From NCBI GenBank assembly GCA_963755815.1, contig CAVWLF010000003.1, positions 62,001 to 126,000 of the forward strand: a stretch of 64,000 bases of DNA. Direction: 5' to 3'. The number at the start of each line of letters is the position of its first letter. Within the stretch, counting starts at the first letter, position 1. A program made the translations under genes and the position numbers. The notes below the pieces were generated by a model. The model saw only the letters and a program-made list of their open reading frames with translations. It ran no database searches and was not told where the DNA came from. Of this stretch, positions 53,280 through 61,436 are shown piece by piece. This DNA is from Palsa-506 sp963755815. GTDB taxonomy: Bacteria > Actinomycetota > Actinomycetes > Streptosporangiales > Streptosporangiaceae.

Positions 53280-53853
53280 ATGAACGACCGGCCCGCACGC
53301 CCAGCGGAGGACGAGCAGCGGGCCCGTCTCGCGGAGTTCAACGGCCTGCCCGCCGATGCGGCCCGGCAGGCGCTGCTGGACTGCTGCTCATCGGCGCGCT
53401 GGGCGGACGCCGTCGCGGCCGGGCGGCCCTACGCTTCGGTGGCCGGTCTGCTGGGGCGCTCCGATGCGGCAGTCACCGGCCTGGCGCCCGGCGACCTGCG
53501 CGACGCGCTGGCGGGCCATCCGCGGATCGGCGAGCGCACCGGCGGGCGAGGCGGCCAAGGCGACGCCCGGGACGACAGCGGCGCTGACGGCTGGTCCCGC
53601 GCGGAGCAGGCCGGGCCTGGCCGGGACGGCGGCGGCGACGATGCAGGCACTCGCTGACGGCAACGCGGCCTACGAGCGGCGGTTCGGCCACATCTACCTG
53701 GTCTGTGCGACCGGCCGGACGGCCGGGGAGTTGCTGGCCCTGCTCACGGCGCGGCTGGAGAATGATCCCGACACGGAATGGGGAGTCGTGCGATCCGAAT
53801 TGCAGCAGATCAACCGCATCCGGCTCCGGAAGCTGCTCGGCGGTGCGGGTTGA
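53280..53853 (+). CDS. uraD: OHCU decarboxylase (ureide pathway), frameshifted
   Basis: 2-oxo-4-hydroxy-4-carboxy-5-ureidoimidazoline decarboxylase is the last step from urate to S-allantoin. The first frame (to 53657) has the family's FNGLPADAARQALLDCCSSARWADAVAAGRPY and HPRIGE (catalytic His) and GWSRAEQAG. One extra C at 53616-53617 then breaks it. The other frame continues with LAGTAAATMQALADGNAAYERRFGHIYLVCATGRTAGELLALL and the closing ELQQINRIRLRKL, all expected. The corrected length is about 190 residues. Its TGA overlaps the TTG start of uraH, and uricase follows, so this is a classic three-gene urate set. A consensus error is the simpler explanation of the frame break. Confidence 0.87.
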
Positions 53854-54287
53854 GCTCCGGTAGCCCCGATGCGACCGGCGCCGGCGCCACCCGCATCGGC
53901 GCGACTGGCTCCGGTGCGACCGGCTCCGCTGCCACCAGCGCGATCACGACCCATGTGCTGGACACCGCGCGGGGCCTGCCCGCGGCCGGCGTCGCCGTCC
54001 GGCTCGAGCGCGGGCCAGGCGACGGCCAGCCTCCGCCCGGCCAGCCGCCGCTCGGCCAGTCCGTCACCGACGCCGACGGACGGGCTCGCGACCTGGGCCC
54101 GGCCGTGCTCCCCCCGGGCATCTACCGGCTGGTTTTTGACACCGGCGCCTACTTCGCCAGCCAGGGCACCGAGCCGGCCTTCTTCCCCGAGGTCACCGTC
54201 ACGTTCCGGGTCGGCGGCGAAGCGCGGCACCACCACGTGCCGCTGCTGCTCAGCCCGTTCGCCTACTCGACGTACCGAGGGAGCTAG
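53850..54287 (+). CDS. uraH: Hydroxyisourate hydrolase (transthyretin-like)
   Basis: This protein hydrolyses 5-hydroxyisourate, the uricase product, and is homologous to transthyretin. The core begins at ITTHVLDTARGLPAAGVAVRLER, carrying the active-site His, and ends with the diagnostic tetrapeptide in STYRGS; SVTDADGRARDL and HHHVPLLLSPFAYS are also typical. Ahead of the core lies an unusual 26-residue Gly/Ala/Thr-rich stretch (GATRIGATGSGATGSAAT) formed by short DNA repeats. The TTG at 53850 overlaps the uraD stop and is the only coupled start in frame; there is no ATG before the core, and no clear ribosome binding site for any other start. Uricase follows after two bases. Confidence 0.88.
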   Translation: MSSGSPDATGAGATRIGATGSGATGSAATSAITTHVLDTARGLPAAGVAVRLERGPGDGQPPPGQPPLGQSVTDADGRARDLGPAVLPPGIYRLVFDTGAYFASQGTEPAFFPEVTVTFRVGGEARHHHVPLLLSPFAYSTYRGS

Positions 54288-54289
54288 CG

Positions 54290-55195
54290 ATGGCCATCGT
54301 TCTGGGGCCGAACCAGTACGGCAAGGCGGAGACGCGGGTCGTCAGGATCAGCCGGGACGGCAGCCGGCATGAGATCCGCGATCTCAACGTCTCCACCTCG
54401 CTGCGCGGGGACTTCGCCGACGCCCACATCCGCGGCGACCAGGCCCACGTGCTGCCCACCGACAGCCAGAAGAACACCTGCTTCGCCTATGCCATCGAGA
54501 AGGGCTCCGGCCAGATCGAGGACTACGCGCTGGCCCTGGCGCGGCACTTCGTCGGCGACATCGAGTCGGTCCGGGAGGCCCGGATCGAGGTGGAGGAATA
54601 CCGGTGGGAACGAGCCAGCGTGGCCGGCGCCGCCCATCCGCACACCTTCATCCGCGCCGGGCAGGACGTCCGGACGACGTCGGTGGCCGTGCGGGGCGAG
54701 GGGCCCGGCCAGCAGGCCTGGGTGGTGTCCGGCCTGAAGGATCTGGTCCTGCTCAAGTCGACCGGCTCAGAATTCTCCGGCTTCCTGAAAGACCCGTACA
54801 CCACGCTGCCGGAGACCCACGACCGCATCATGGCGACCTCGCTGACCGCACGGTGGCGCTACGCGACCGATTCGGCGGACTGGGCCGGGGCTCATGCCCG
54901 GACCCGGCAGATCATGATCGAGCGCTTCGCGGAGGTGCACAGCCTGGCGCTGCAGCAGACCCTGTGGGAGATGGGCCGCGCGGTGCTGGCGGCGCAGCCC
55001 GACGTCGCCGAGATCAGGCTGTCGGCCCCGAACAAGCATCATTTCCTCGCTGACCTGGCCCCTTTCGGGCTGGAGAACCCCGGTGAGGTGTTCTACGCGG
55101 CGGACCGGCCCTATGGCGTCATCCAGTGCTCCGTCATCCGCGAGGACGCGCCCCCGCCCGGGCCCGCCTGGGAGTCCATCGCCGGCTTCGCCTAA
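54290..55195 (+). CDS. Urate oxidase (uricase)
   Basis: This 301-residue cofactor-free oxidase converts urate to 5-hydroxyisourate. The T-fold features are present: NQYGKAETRVVRI with the catalytic Lys and LNVSTSLRGDF, VLPTDSQKNTCFAYA with the active-site Thr/Asp (PTDSQKN), FVGDIESVREARIEVEEYRWER, and SGLKDLVLLKSTGSEFSGF as well as the C-terminal NKHHFLADLAPFGLENPGEVFYAADRPYG. ATG is preceded by GAGGGAGC four bases upstream. It is the third gene of the uraD-uraH-uricase operon. No xanthine dehydrogenase gene is in the window, so urate supply must come from elsewhere. Confidence 0.95.
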   Translation: MAIVLGPNQYGKAETRVVRISRDGSRHEIRDLNVSTSLRGDFADAHIRGDQAHVLPTDSQKNTCFAYAIEKGSGQIEDYALALARHFVGDIESVREARIEVEEYRWERASVAGAAHPHTFIRAGQDVRTTSVAVRGEGPGQQAWVVSGLKDLVLLKSTGSEFSGFLKDPYTTLPETHDRIMATSLTARWRYATDSADWAGAHARTRQIMIERFAEVHSLALQQTLWEMGRAVLAAQPDVAEIRLSAPNKHHFLADLAPFGLENPGEVFYAADRPYGVIQCSVIREDAPPPGPAWESIAGFA

Positions 55196-55431
55196 GCGCA
55201 CACCTCAGGTCAGGTCAGATTCACCGCCCTTGACGCTGCGATTCACCGGCCTTAACGCTGCCGGAGCGATGGCCCCGGCTAGCGTAGTGAGCGCCGCTCC
55301 GCCCACGGTCATCGCGCCGGAAGGCGGCGGGATGATTCTGATCGAGAACCGCGTTGTCCTGGACACGACATATCGTATTACTAGGCCGCCTGGGCCCTTG
55401 AAGAGCCCGGGGGTCCTGAGGGGTGAGCGTG

Positions 55432-55815
55432 ATGACCAGTTGGCCCGCAGAGCAGACGCCGGACCGGTCCGGCCGGGCCGTGATCGCCGTGATGCTGCTC
55501 GCGCTACTGCTGGTGGCGGCCGTGCCCGTAGCGCTGCTGGCCGGACTGGTCATGATGGTGCTGGGACACGTCATCGGCGGGCTCGCGCTGTTCGGCGGCT
55601 CGATCCTCGCCGCCGTCATAGCTCTCGCGGTCGCAGGCATGAGCGGGGTGCGGCACCTGCGCAAGCTGGTCTCCGAGCGCGGCTTCGGTGTCGTGCGGCT
55701 GGACAGTAGCCAGTACACCGACGTCAGCCAGTACACCGACATCGCCGAGCCGAAGGGCAGCGACCACGCCGGGGTCGTGCGGCTGGACCGCAGCGAGTAC
55801 ACCGAAGTTCGCTGA
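55432..55815 (+). CDS. Small two-helix membrane protein with repeated C-terminal motif
   Basis: This protein of about 127 residues has two transmembrane helices (about 17-42 and 45-66, rich in Ala/Leu/Val). The cytoplasmic C-terminus repeats a short motif: FGVVRLDSSQYTDVSQYTDI and GVVRLDRSEYTEVR. The repeat may be a binding site for a partner or simply a recent duplication. Function unknown. ATG 55432 has GAGGGG at a suitable distance; the GTG at 55423 overlaps that signal. It is followed, convergently and only one base away, by the SRPBCC gene's stop. Confidence 0.6.
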   Translation: MTSWPAEQTPDRSGRAVIAVMLLALLLVAAVPVALLAGLVMMVLGHVIGGLALFGGSILAAVIALAVAGMSGVRHLRKLVSERGFGVVRLDSSQYTDVSQYTDIAEPKGSDHAGVVRLDRSEYTEVR

Positions 55816-55816
55816 C

Positions 55817-56302
55817 CTAAAACCGATCCGCCAGGGACCTCAGGTAGTCCTCCATCTTGTCCCAGCTGTCTTCCTGGCCGTCGGTCCTGGTCATGTGGTC
55901 ACGGCCAGCCTGGTCACGGAACGCGAGGTTCATCTTCACGGTGGTCACCCCGTCGGTCTCGTGCAGGTCTACCGTCTCGACCGCCTCCGCATCCGGCCAG
56001 CCTTCGAACAGCCAGGTGTCGACGATCCGGGTCGGCCGCTCGATCTCCAGGTAGGTGCCGCGAAACGAGCACTCGGTTCCGTCGCTGGTCACGAAGACCA
56101 TGTGGTACGTCCCCCCGACGCGCAGGTCGATCGAGCACACCGTCATCTTGTCCTCAAATGGAGCGAACCAGTTGCGCACATGCTCCGGCTGCGTCAATAC
56201 GTCGAAGACGAGGTCGATCGGGGCGTCGAACTTTCGAGTGGTGAGGATCTCGAGAGCACTCGGATATTCGATGACTGCCGATCCATGCCGGTGAGGTGTC
56301 AC
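55817..56302 (-). CDS. SRPBCC/AHSA1-family protein
   Basis: This 161-residue ligand-binding helix-grip fold protein of the activator-of-Hsp90-ATPase-1-like group begins with LEILTTRKFDAPIDLVFDVLTQPEHVRNWFAPFEDKMTVCSIDLRVGGTYHMVF, the usual signature, and ends with the KMEDYLRSLADRF helix. Proteins of this kind paired with an ArsR regulator are widespread in actinobacteria, often as detoxification or antibiotic response genes, although their ligands are unknown. The GTG start overlaps the arsR stop (GTGA), so the two form a coupled operon. Confidence 0.87.
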   Translation of the reverse strand: MTPHRHGSAVIEYPSALEILTTRKFDAPIDLVFDVLTQPEHVRNWFAPFEDKMTVCSIDLRVGGTYHMVFVTSDGTECSFRGTYLEIERPTRIVDTWLFEGWPDAEAVETVDLHETDGVTTVKMNLAFRDQAGRDHMTRTDGQEDSWDKMEDYLRSLADRF

Positions 56303-56640
56303 TGCCGCTCTCCTTGTCGTTGCAGCTCTTTGAGGTAGTCGTCCATCCGGTCCATCCGGTCGTTCATCGCCCGCTCGTACTTGGCCAGCCACTCGTGAAA
56401 CGGCGCCAGCCGCGCTGGCTCCAGCCGGTACAGCCGGTGCCGCCCTTCCGCCCGGCACCGGACGAGTCCGACCTCGCTGAGCACCCGTAGGTGCTTTGAC
56501 ACCTGGGGCTGGGACATCGACAGGCCGTCCACGATCGCCCCGACCGTCTGCTCGCCTGCGATCAGCACATCCAGGATCTCGCGGCGGTGCACATCGCCAA
56601 TGGCGTTGAAGACATCCGACGTCGTCGAAGAGCGGGCCAC
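56299..56640 (-). CDS. ArsR-family transcriptional regulator
   Basis: This 113-residue winged-helix repressor has TSDVFNAIGDVHRREILDVLIAGEQTVGAIVDGLSMSQPQVSKHLRVLSEVGLVRCRAEGRHRLYRLEPA, the complete ArsR HTH. It lacks the Cys pair of metal-sensing ArsR/SmtB proteins, so it probably senses something else, as SRPBCC-linked members do. I place the start at GTG 56640 because a -35/-10 pair lies immediately upstream inside the longer frame (ATG 56667), which would make that longer start part of the promoter. The first gene of a two-gene operon. Confidence 0.87.
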   Translation of the reverse strand: MARSSTTSDVFNAIGDVHRREILDVLIAGEQTVGAIVDGLSMSQPQVSKHLRVLSEVGLVRCRAEGRHRLYRLEPARLAPFHEWLAKYERAMNDRMDRMDDYLKELQRQGERQ

Positions 56641-56646
56641 GACGCA

Positions 56647-56674
56647 AACATATTCCGATATCGACATGTGTCAA
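56647..56674 (-). promoter_or_regulatory. arsR promoter, leaderless
   Basis: On the minus strand TTGACA (56669-56674), a 16-base spacer and TATGTT (56647-56652) end six bases before the GTG at 56640. This is one of the best consensus promoters in the window. Confidence 0.65.
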
Positions 56675-56748
56675 GTCCGCGTTCCATGCCTGACGTGCCC
56701 CAGAACGGCCGGCCTCCCGCCAGCCCAGGGTGACCCGACCGCCGGCCG

Positions 56749-57354
56749 GTGGCCGTCGGCCAGGGCTCCGTGCGGTACCTGGTGCCGGAACTAGGCGTGC
56801 GCGTCGGGGCCAGCGGACCGCTGCACCGGCGTGTGCTGGCCACGCTGACCCGGTCGCCGCTGTCGGTCGTGCTGAGGCGCGGTCAGGCCCGCCCGGTGCC
56901 CGCCGGCTGGATCTGGCACCGATCCGGCGGCGTCCGGTTCGCTGTCCCGCGCTCCTGGAGCGTGCAGCGCAAGAATCAGTGGGCCACCTGCGGAACCGGG
57001 CTCGTGCCGCGCTCGCTGCTGCTGATCGATGCGATCCGGCCGCCGGCCCGCCTGCCGTGCCCGGCTCCGTTCCCGGCCGCCGCCGTCGAGCAGGCTCAGC
57101 CGGGCCTGACGGTGGTCACCGGGAAGTACGCGGCCAGGTCGGTCGCCGCGGACTTCGTCCGCTGCCGGGTGCGCCGCGGCGCCCGGATCTGCCTGTCGTC
57201 GATCACGGGACAGGGCGGCCTCCTCAGCGGCGTGCTGATCTTCTCGGCCTCCCGGACGCACCGGCACGAGGCGACGTTCTTCCTGCTCGGGCTGTCCGGA
57301 TCCGGGGCCCGCGCGCGAGCGATCTTCGGCTCGATCAAGGTGGCACGGCACTGA
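56749..57354 (+). CDS. Hypothetical protein, possibly truncated
   Basis: This 201-residue frame from GTG has coding-type third-position bias but no family I recognise. It begins abruptly with VRYLVPELGVRVGASGP, is Arg-rich, and has three cysteines and a hydrophobic end (SGVLIFSASRTHRHEATFFLLGLSG). Lack of a ribosome binding site or signal sequence and position next to the IS-like remnant suggest that the N-terminal part may be lost. It may be a fragment of a larger actinobacterial protein. Confidence 0.45.
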   Translation: MAVGQGSVRYLVPELGVRVGASGPLHRRVLATLTRSPLSVVLRRGQARPVPAGWIWHRSGGVRFAVPRSWSVQRKNQWATCGTGLVPRSLLLIDAIRPPARLPCPAPFPAAAVEQAQPGLTVVTGKYAARSVAADFVRCRVRRGARICLSSITGQGGLLSGVLIFSASRTHRHEATFFLLGLSGSGARARAIFGSIKVARH

Positions 57355-57718
57355 TCACCGCCGGGCGTAGCTCTGCACGGCGGAGTCAAATTGGCTGCGC
57401 TCTCACACGTTCCGGAGTGCAGCGGGGCTGCGTCACGACCGAACGGGACTCGTGCGACACGAGGCAGCTGAACATCACCCTCACCCCGGTCGGCCGCGAC
57501 TACGCCCGTGCTGTCCAGCGCCGATCAGGCGCCGGCCGCCCTAGATCGTTGACCGGGAAGTACGGGCAGCTCAGGAGTCATAGGCGATCAGCCAGCGTTT
57601 GACGGGGGCACCGATTTGCCAGTTGTGTGCCAGCTTGCGGCGTTGAGCGCGAGGAGGCGCTGGGAGCTAGCGGCCGCACCCTGACCCCGGTGCCGCCCGG
57701 CCAACTTGCCCGCCTGGG
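57355..57718. other. 364-bp region with decayed sequence at the edge of an IS-like element
   Basis: No intact gene. From 57541 it contains an inverted repeat, and directly beside it a fragment resembling the end of a transposase. To the left of 57541 it is host sequence without recognisable signals. Confidence 0.6.
57571..57648 (-). pseudogene. Transposase C-terminal fragment
   Basis: The frame reads KLAHNWQIGAPVKRWLIAYDS before a TGA; the N-W-x-x-G-x-P-V-K-R-x-L-I-A-Y-D ending is one I associate with actinobacterial IS5-type transposases. Only about 26 codons are recognisable. The stop lies 11 bases from the left inverted repeat, the normal place for it. The remainder of the transposase is missing. 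Confidence 0.55.
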
Positions 57719-59409
57719 TCAGGCGGCGCGGGCGGGTGGTCCGTGGCTGTTCAGGGTGCGCTGCTGGTCGGGGCTGACGGCGGTGACGGTGCCGTCGGGG
57801 TGCAAGGTGAGGTGCCAGCCCCAGCGGTGGATGGCGGTGAGGTGGTGGAAGGCGCAGAGCAGGATCAGGTTGTTCAGGCTGGTGGTGCCGCCCTGGCTCC
57901 GTGGTTTGACATGGTGGGCCTGGCAGGCGGCGGGGCGCTGGCGGCAGCCGGGGAACCGGCAGCAGCGGTCCCGGGCGATCACGGCGCGGCGCAGGTGGTC
58001 GGGGATGGTCTTGGCGGCCCGGCCGACGTCCAGCGGCAGGCTGATGCTGCCCGCCGCGGTGCTGTCGGGGAGGCCGGTGCGCAAGAACGCGGCCAGCCCG
58101 GCCGGGCCGGACAGCAGATCCGCGGCATGACGCAGGATCAGCCGCCGGACGGCCGCGGCTTTCGGGGACTGCGGCCCGTACGGCGACCGCTGGCCGTGCG
58201 GGGGCTGCGGTTCCGGCATGGACGGCAGGTCGAACCCGGACCCCGCGCCGAACCCGGACCTCCCGCCGTACCCGGATCCGGGGCCGTACCGGGCCGGCGG
58301 TGCGCTCTCCCCGAGCCGCGCCGGGTCGTGGCTGAGGAGGGCGGCGGTGAGCTGGTCCAGGACGGCCGGGTCGACGTGCCCGGACACCACCGGCACGATC
58401 GTCGCGTCACAATCGCTGCCCGGCGCCGCGGCCGGGCCGCGCGCCGCCCACGCCGCCTCCGCGTGCGCGGCGCCGTCCAGGCCGCGGAGCTGATCCAGCG
58501 TCATATGCAACTGGATCAGGGTCGGCTGCCCGGCCCGGTCCGGCACGCAGCCGGAGGCGATCAGCTGCCGGCAGGCTTCTTCCAGCCCGTCATGGTGGCG
58601 CTGGCCCTCCGTGCGGGTGTCCTCCGGGCCGGTTTTCTTGCTGAACGCGTCCAGCACCGCGTCCAGCGCGGCGGTGCACTGCGGGGTTAGATCACCTTCG
58701 ACCCGGCCCGCGTCGTGCAGGGTCCGGTCCAGCCGCAGCCACCGATCCGCGAACCCGCCATCATCGCCGTCGGTGTCGGGCTGGGCGCAGCGGCGGCGCA
58801 TCTCCTCCGCCAGCCCGGCCAGATCCGCCAGCTCCGCGCCGCCCGCCGCGGCCGCCAGCAAAATCGCATCCGCGCTCCGCCTGCTTCTCGTGCGGGGAGC
58901 TTGCCGGTCCAGGCGCAGATCTCCCGCGCCCACGACGCCGAGATGTCCCCGGCGGCCAGCGCCTGGCCGACGGCGGGGTGGGCGGCCAGCCGCCGTGCCC
59001 AGCCGACCGCGCCGGCGGCCGCGCCGCTGGTGATCCGGGTCTGCCACCTAAGCCACGCCCGCGCCGTGCCCTGCCCTGCCCGTCATCCTCGCAGCCGCCG
59101 GAGGAGATGAACGCGGCTAACGCCCCGGCCCGCGCCGCGGTGTGCAGCGACTCGGCCCGCTCTAACCCGCGCAGGCACTCGGCCTGCGCCGCGGCCGGCA
59201 GCGACGCCATATCCGCCGATGGCCAGGTACGCCAGCGCGGCGTGGGCCATCGCCACCGCGTCCGCCGCGCTCACCGGAACCCCCGCCGCCCCGGGCGACG
59301 CCGCCGCTGGCGCCGCTGCGGGGGGCGCGGCGGGATCGGCGGCGGTTCGGGGTGGCTGGCCGGGCAGGCACATCGCGGGCGGCACCTCCTTATTCGAATC
59401 TATGTTCAT
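57719..59409 (-). pseudogene. DUF222/HNH endonuclease (13E12-repeat type), three frameshifts
   Basis: The coding sequence is spread over three frames. Start MNIDSNKEVPPAMC at 59409; after YLAIGG a base is extra at about 59211 and the frame resumes at MASLPAAAQAECLRGLERAES; a second shift at about 59065-59080 leads into WLRWQTRITSG and SASWAREICAWTGKLP; a third at about 58880-58900 leads into RRSADAILLAAAAGG, running to the end. The final domain is intact: an HNH core with DRCCRFPGCRQRPAACQAHHVKPRSQGGTTSLNNLILLCAFHH. The full length would be about 560 residues. Relatives form the REP13E12 repeats of mycobacteria. Three indels in one gene, inside a mobile-element remnant, point to real decay more than to base errors. 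Confidence 0.8.
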
Positions 59410-59596
59410 ACACTAACCACCGGGTCTGACAAAACAGGGCTGCGCCAGCCGTACTGCTGAAGGAAATTTCGCCGTTCGTGATCGAGGGAGGGGAGCGGCG
59501 GCAGCGGGGCGTGCCTCGTTCTGGCTCGTCCGCGAAAACCGCGGGGGAGTGGCCGGTAGCTCCCGGGGAGCGGTCGGCCCTTTCCCGGTCAACGAT

Positions 59597-60133
59597 CTAG
59601 TCGATCAGCTTGTCGAGCAACTCGAAGGTCTGGTAAGGCTGGTCGTAGTCCCCGAAGTGCCCGTCATCACGGACGATCTGCGTCCCGCCCAGCCGCTCGA
59701 ACATGACCCGCCCCTGCCTGTCGTCGCAGCCGTAGGGGTCATGGCGGGAATTGATGAAGTACAGGTCGCGGGCATGGGCTTTGATGGCGGCCCAGTCGTA
59801 GCTGGCCTGCAGCACCGGTTCGTCCTGGGCGTTGGGCTGGGTGGAGTACCCGGCGACCAGGACGGCCTGGGACACCGTCGCGTCGATGTGCTCAAGGACC
59901 GCGAGGAGCAGCGCGGCGCCTCCCGAGTGGCCGACCAGCACCGCGCGCTCGTCGAAGCCGTGGCTGGCCAGCACCTTCGGCAGGAACGTGGCGATGGGCT
60001 CCTGGTTGAGACCGGGATAGTGCGGTATCTCGACGGCATATCCCCGCTCGGCCAGTCGCCTGCCCAGCCATGGATACCAGCAGGCCTCAGGGTTCGCGCC
60101 TGTTCCGTGGAAGATGATGGCGGTTCGCTGCAC
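59597..60133 (-). CDS. RBBP9/YdeN-type serine hydrolase
   Basis: This 178-residue small alpha/beta hydrolase has the nucleophile Ser70 in LVGHSGG, acid Asp132 in NSRHDPYG and His159 in DDGHFGD. It begins with RTAIIFHGTGANPEACWYPWLGRRL, typical of the RBBP9 (DUF1234-like) family of intracellular serine hydrolases. GTG 60133 is chosen for AAGGA seven bases upstream; an ATG nine codons earlier is possible. The stop codon TAG is made from the CTAG at the edge of the inverted-repeat element, so an original C-terminus may have been slightly changed by that insertion. It is 27 bp downstream of the ECF sigma gene's stop, in the same direction. Confidence 0.85.
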   Translation of the reverse strand: MQRTAIIFHGTGANPEACWYPWLGRRLAERGYAVEIPHYPGLNQEPIATFLPKVLASHGFDERAVLVGHSGGAALLLAVLEHIDATVSQAVLVAGYSTQPNAQDEPVLQASYDWAAIKAHARDLYFINSRHDPYGCDDRQGRVMFERLGGTQIVRDDGHFGDYDQPYQTFELLDKLID

Positions 60134-60160
60134 TGGACTGTCCTTCCGCAATGGCGCCAA

Positions 60161-61411
60161 TCACTGGTTGAGGCGGGGAGGAGTAACGCCGTCGGCGAGA
60201 CGCAGCCGGTTCCGAAGAAAACGACGTTCGGCCTCCGTCGGTGCGAGGCCGAGCGCCACGCGGTAACTCTCGCTCGCCTCGGACCCGCGCCCGGCGCGTC
60301 GCAGCAGGTCGGCACGTGTCGCATGCAACAGGTAGTACGTGTCCAGCTGCCCGGTTGCGGCGATCGCGTCGACCAGGGGCAACGCCGCCTCGGGGCCATC
60401 GGCCATGCCGATCGCGACGGCCCGGTTCAGGTCCACGATCGTGCTCGGTGCCACCAGCGCGAGTTTCCCGTACAGCCCGACGATCTGGGGCCAGTCGGTC
60501 TGGGCCGCGACCGGCGCGGTGGCATGGCAGGCGGCGATGGCCGCCTGGATCTGGAACGGCCCGGCCCGGCCGCGGCGCAGTGCTCGTTCCAGGATCGTGG
60601 TGCCTTCCGCGATCTGCGCCCGATCCCAGCGCGAGCGATCCTGCTCGTCCAGCGTGACCAGATTGCCGTTCGCGTCGATCCGCGCCGGGCGGCGGGCATC
60701 GTGCAGCAGCATCAGCGCGAGCATGCCGTGCGCCTCGGGCTCGTCCGGCATCAGCGCCGTCAGCACGCGCGCGAGCCGGATGGCTTCCCGGGACAGCCCG
60801 GTCTTCTCCGGATCCCCGTATCCCTCGTTGAACAGGAGATAGAGCACATGGAGCACGGCCGGAAGGCGCTCCGGCAGCAGGTGCGCGGGTGGCACGCGAA
60901 ACGGGATGCCCGCGTGCGCGACCTTCTGCTTCGCCCGGAAGAGGCGCTGGCCCATCGTCCGTTCGGGCACCAGGAACGCGCGCGCGATCTCGGCGGTGCT
61001 CAGGCCGGCCAGGCTCCGCAGGGTCAGCGCCACCTGGGCATCGAGATTCAGCGATGGATGGCAGCAGGTGAACATGAGCTCAAGGCGCTCGTCCGGGACC
61101 TCGCTGTCGCGCGTGTAGGAAGGCACCGGGTCCTGCTGCATTGCGGCCACCTCTCGTAGCTTGGCCGCCTCAGTCGACGCGCGGCGCATCCGGTCGATAG
61201 CGCGGTTGCGGGCCGTGGTGGTGAGCCAGGCCAGCGGCTGGTCCGGCAGGCCTGACTCCGGCCACTTCTGGAGTGCCTGCGCGAACGCGTCCTGGGCACA
61301 CTCCTCGGCCAGGTCCCAGTCGCCGCCGGTGAGCCGGATCATGGTGGCCACGATCCGGCTCCAGCCGTCGGCGTAGATCCCGGCGATGTGCTCTTTGACC
61401 TGAGCTGTCAC
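60161..61411 (-). CDS. ECF42-type RNA polymerase sigma factor with C-terminal DUF6596 extension
   Basis: This 416-residue sigma factor has region 2 with WDLAEECAQDAFAQALQKWPESGLPDQPLAWLTTTARNRAIDRMRR and region 4 with ALTLRSLAGLSTAEIARAFLVPERTMGQRLFRAKQKV. A long helical, TPR-like extension from about residue 190 (HVLYLLFNEGYGDPE onwards) characterises the ECF42 group, where it is needed for activity. Such factors have no anti-sigma partner; their conserved companion is a YCII/DCD-domain gene, as here. I take GTG 61411, where homology begins; ATG 61450 inside the YCII stop region is an alternative. Confidence 0.9.
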   Translation of the reverse strand: MTAQVKEHIAGIYADGWSRIVATMIRLTGGDWDLAEECAQDAFAQALQKWPESGLPDQPLAWLTTTARNRAIDRMRRASTEAAKLREVAAMQQDPVPSYTRDSEVPDERLELMFTCCHPSLNLDAQVALTLRSLAGLSTAEIARAFLVPERTMGQRLFRAKQKVAHAGIPFRVPPAHLLPERLPAVLHVLYLLFNEGYGDPEKTGLSREAIRLARVLTALMPDEPEAHGMLALMLLHDARRPARIDANGNLVTLDEQDRSRWDRAQIAEGTTILERALRRGRAGPFQIQAAIAACHATAPVAAQTDWPQIVGLYGKLALVAPSTIVDLNRAVAIGMADGPEAALPLVDAIAATGQLDTYYLLHATRADLLRRAGRGSEASESYRVALGLAPTEAERRFLRNRLRLADGVTPPRLNQ

Positions 61412-61436
61412 TAGTCCTCGCCGTGAGCGGTCGCTG

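Larger units (their letters stand above)
57541..59600. mobile_element. IS5-like element remnant bounded by inverted repeats and CTAG
   Basis: CTAGATCGTTGACCGGGAA at 57541-57559 recurs as its exact reverse complement at 59582-59600, 2.0 kb away. The outer CTAG on each side fits a YTAR-type four-base target duplication of IS5 relatives, leaving 15-bp terminal repeats. Twelve bases inside the left end is a minus-strand transposase-like C-terminus (stop at 57571). The rest of the interior is occupied by a broken DUF222/HNH gene. The right CTAG supplies the stop codon of the neighbouring hydrolase. IS5 assignment is inference from repeat, target and fragment. Confidence 0.6.

Noticed and set aside
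59549..61159. 536-codon plus-strand frame opposite the hydrolase and sigma genes
   Set aside because: Shadow frame spanning two real minus-strand genes; no domain-like sequence.
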